DNA from: Candidatus Fibrimonadaceae bacterium
GTDB taxonomy: Bacteria; Fibrobacterota; Fibrobacteria; Fibrobacterales; Fibrobacteraceae
NCBI GenBank assembly: GCA_031281345.1
Contig: JAITFN010000077.1
Span: 1-61,253, forward strand
Direction: 5' to 3'
Length of the DNA stretch: 61,253 bases
The first letter of the stretch is position 1, and every line of letters starts with the position of its first letter. The notes under the pieces were generated by a model that saw only the letters and a list, made by a program, of their open reading frames with translations, had not been told where the DNA came from and made no database searches. Positions 59,910 through 61,253 of this stretch are shown in pieces. Both the position numbers and the translations under genes were made by a program.

Positions 59910-61253
59910 TTAGTCTTTGAGGCAGCGAACACCGTAAGTGCCAGCCTTATATAATCTATCTACGTAGTAGATTTCGCCCAAGATATTACCGGACGTAATG
60001 TTCATATAGACAGCATTTGTTTTGGAATCATCAGGGGCGTATTGGTTGTAGTATTCAGTACCCCACCAGTAGCCGAAGTTGCCGCTGATGTTATTTGTGA
60101 AACTTCTGTTGGGCAGAGCCGCAAATCCGTAATCGTCAGTGCCATTGCCATTAGCTCCTTTAAGTTCCATCCAGCCGCTTTCTGCCTTCAATCTTGTTCC
60201 TACGTTTTTACACTTGTTTTTATCTCTCTCAGTACAAACATTTTCACCATTAACGGTTACGTCAACGGCTACAAAATCTACCAAAGCCTGCCATTCTTCT
60301 TTTGTAGGGATATGCCATTTATCGGGGCAAATGCCCTGATGATTAGGAGTCTTCTGTTGCGAAACACATGAACTGCTATTGCAGCTTGCTTCAAATCCCA
60401 TAGCCGTTGCCCAGTTGTAAAGCCGTTTATCGCAGGTTTGGTCGAAGCATTCGCCCAATATATCCGGCTCGGTTCCGCGATAATTCAAATCCTGCGCCAT
60501 CCAAGTTTGCTCGCCAATTTTCACAAATTTATACGTTTGATTGTCACGTGTATCTGTGAATGTTTGATTGTCTGATGTTGCAACGGAAGAACTGCTTGAA
60601 CTGCTACCTGTGGAACTGCTTGATTCGCCGCCTTTGGAACTGCTTGATTCGCCACCCACAGAACTGCTTGAACTGCTACCTGTGGAACTGCTTGATTCGC
60701 CACCCACAGAACTGCTTGAGTCGCCGCCTGTGGAACTACTTGAACCGCCGCCCACAGAACTGCTTGAGTCGCCGCCTGTGGAACTACTTGAACCGCTACC
60801 TGTGGAACTGCTTGAACCTGCATCCACGACATTTACCGTGCCGCAGGAGACTGCTGGTATCCTCTCTGTATCTGTACCGCAGATAGCACTAACTGTTATG
60901 GTATAGGAGTTGGTGACACCATTTGCATCTACTTCCCAAGTAGTGTTAGTTTGTGGACGACCATTCCAATTAGGGCTAGTTGCAGTTTCGCCATTGCCGC
61001 ACGTTAAAGTAGGTGTAGGGATTGTACTGCCTCTAACAACAGTTGTCGATTGAAGCGTGCAAGTTAAGGGAACAACAGAACTGCTTGAACCGCCACCTGT
61101 GGAACTGCTTGAACCTGCGCCACCAGAGCTGCTGCTTGCAGTTTTAACTTTTACCGTACCGCAGGGTTGGTCCTCTATATAAACTGAACCGCAGGTAGCA
61201 GTAACGCTTATTGTATAGGAGTCCAGCGTGCTATTTGTTGCTACTTTCCAAGT
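59910..61253 (-). CDS. FISUMP-domain surface protein, 5' end outside window
   Basis: Open to base 61253, at least 447 residues; an internal GTG at 60827 is not the real start. Visible order: Cys-containing beta repeat (TCGSVYIEDQPCGTV...), Ser/Gly linker, second beta repeat (TPTLTCGNGETATSPNWNGRPQTN), a long SSSST-GGDSSSS linker (60580-60830), then a FISUMP domain (FTDTRDNQTYKFVKIGEQTWMAQDLNY ... WHIPTKEEW ... GVRCLKD). Probably a surface adhesin or fibre-degradation protein. Confidence 0.88.
   Translation of the reverse strand, partial: TWKVATNSTLDSYTISVTATCGSVYIEDQPCGTVKVKTASSSSGGAGSSSSTGGGSSSSVVPLTCTLQSTTVVRGSTIPTPTLTCGNGETATSPNWNGRPQTNTTWEVDANGVTNSYTITVSAICGTDTERIPAVSCGTVNVVDAGSSSSTGSGSSSSTGGDSSSSVGGGSSSSTGGDSSSSVGGESSSSTGSSSSSSVGGESSSSKGGESSSSTGSSSSSSSVATSDNQTFTDTRDNQTYKFVKIGEQTWMAQDLNYRGTEPDILGECFDQTCDKRLYNWATAMGFEASCNSSSCVSQQKTPNHQGICPDKWHIPTKEEWQALVDFVAVDVTVNGENVCTERDKNKCKNVGTRLKAESGWMELKGANGNGTDDYGFAALPNRSFTNNISGNFGYWWGTEYYNQYAPDDSKTNAVYMNITSGNILGEIYYVDRLYKAGTYGVRCLKD
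60580..60825 (-). repeat. tandem repeats coding for the SSSS-TGG/VGG linker
   Basis: About ten copies of a 24-27-bp unit (GAACTGCTTGAxTCGCC on the plus strand). Prone to length change by slippage. A shorter copy lies at 61075-61140. Confidence 0.8.

Noticed and set aside
60827-60829. GTG at 60827 as the start of the last gene
   Set aside because: The frame is open without a stop to the window edge and carries further Cys-containing repeats and linkers, so the start is outside.
60560-60906. Leu/Glu/Pro-rich plus-strand ORFs
   Set aside because: Shadows of the Ser/Gly linker repeats of the minus-strand FISUMP gene.

Overview
The window looks like chromosomal DNA of a Fibrobacterota (Fibrobacteres) bacterium. 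Three proteins end in the FISUMP (Fibrobacter succinogenes major paralogous) domain, and several lipoproteins carry the serine-run linkers common in that phylum. DNA is A+T-rich. Core genes fit an anaerobic, succinate-forming Gram-negative cell: a B. subtilis/Wolinella-type succinate dehydrogenase/fumarate reductase (sdhCAB order), B12-dependent methylmalonyl-CoA mutase, a futalosine-pathway menaquinone enzyme (mqnE), a TonB-like protein and outer-membrane barrels. Assignment to the gut lineages (e.g. Fibromonas-like) is inference only.

Layout. 1-24 kb is mostly housekeeping: a 5'-truncated GH13 glucosidase, a stand-alone methionine synthase reactivation domain, adk, an EamA transporter, a lytic transglycosylase, nadB, a two-gene type II restriction-modification unit, thiG, ruvC, an HDOD regulator pair, a tonB-like/barrel/xseB/nagZ operon, sufC, sdhCAB, and an mqnE-lipoprotein-membrane protein-GT117 operon. 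24.0-36.1 kb is a 12-kb accessory block bounded by a perfect 23-bp inverted repeat. It has an IS1595-like transposase just inside the left end, then a one-direction series of phage-fibre-like genes, two of which end in FISUMP domains, then two GIY-YIG-type genes and a Ser-linker lipoprotein. 36.1-38.8 kb is a second accessory stretch of unrecognised small and membrane proteins plus a G+C-rich structured block, ending at tRNA-Val. 38.9-47.3 kb returns to core genes (dnaX, ybaB, a response regulator, methylmalonyl-CoA mutase, mfd). 47.3-48.9 kb holds a surface barnase-type RNase and a GNAT toxin-antitoxin pair. 48.9-58.6 kb has metG, a phosphoesterase, exosortase K with its MSEP-CTERM protein, an HD-GYP protein, a glutamine-amidotransferase-type hydrolase and a tandem pair of M14-type deacylases, one of which has lost its zinc ligands. 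The end holds an Rpn/PD-(D/E)XK transposase-like gene and a FISUMP surface protein that runs off the window.

Across the window one short promoter-like signal, close to TTTT(C/A)TATATTAC, sits directly upstream of most operon heads. It is often only 6-9 bases from the start codon, which implies many leaderless mRNAs, and it corrects several gene starts. The other main points are an A9 slippery run in dnaX where an alternative frame encodes a Pro/Ala-rich linker and a new C-terminus, and the transposon-like block carrying FISUMP-tipped fibre proteins that share an N-terminal tag.
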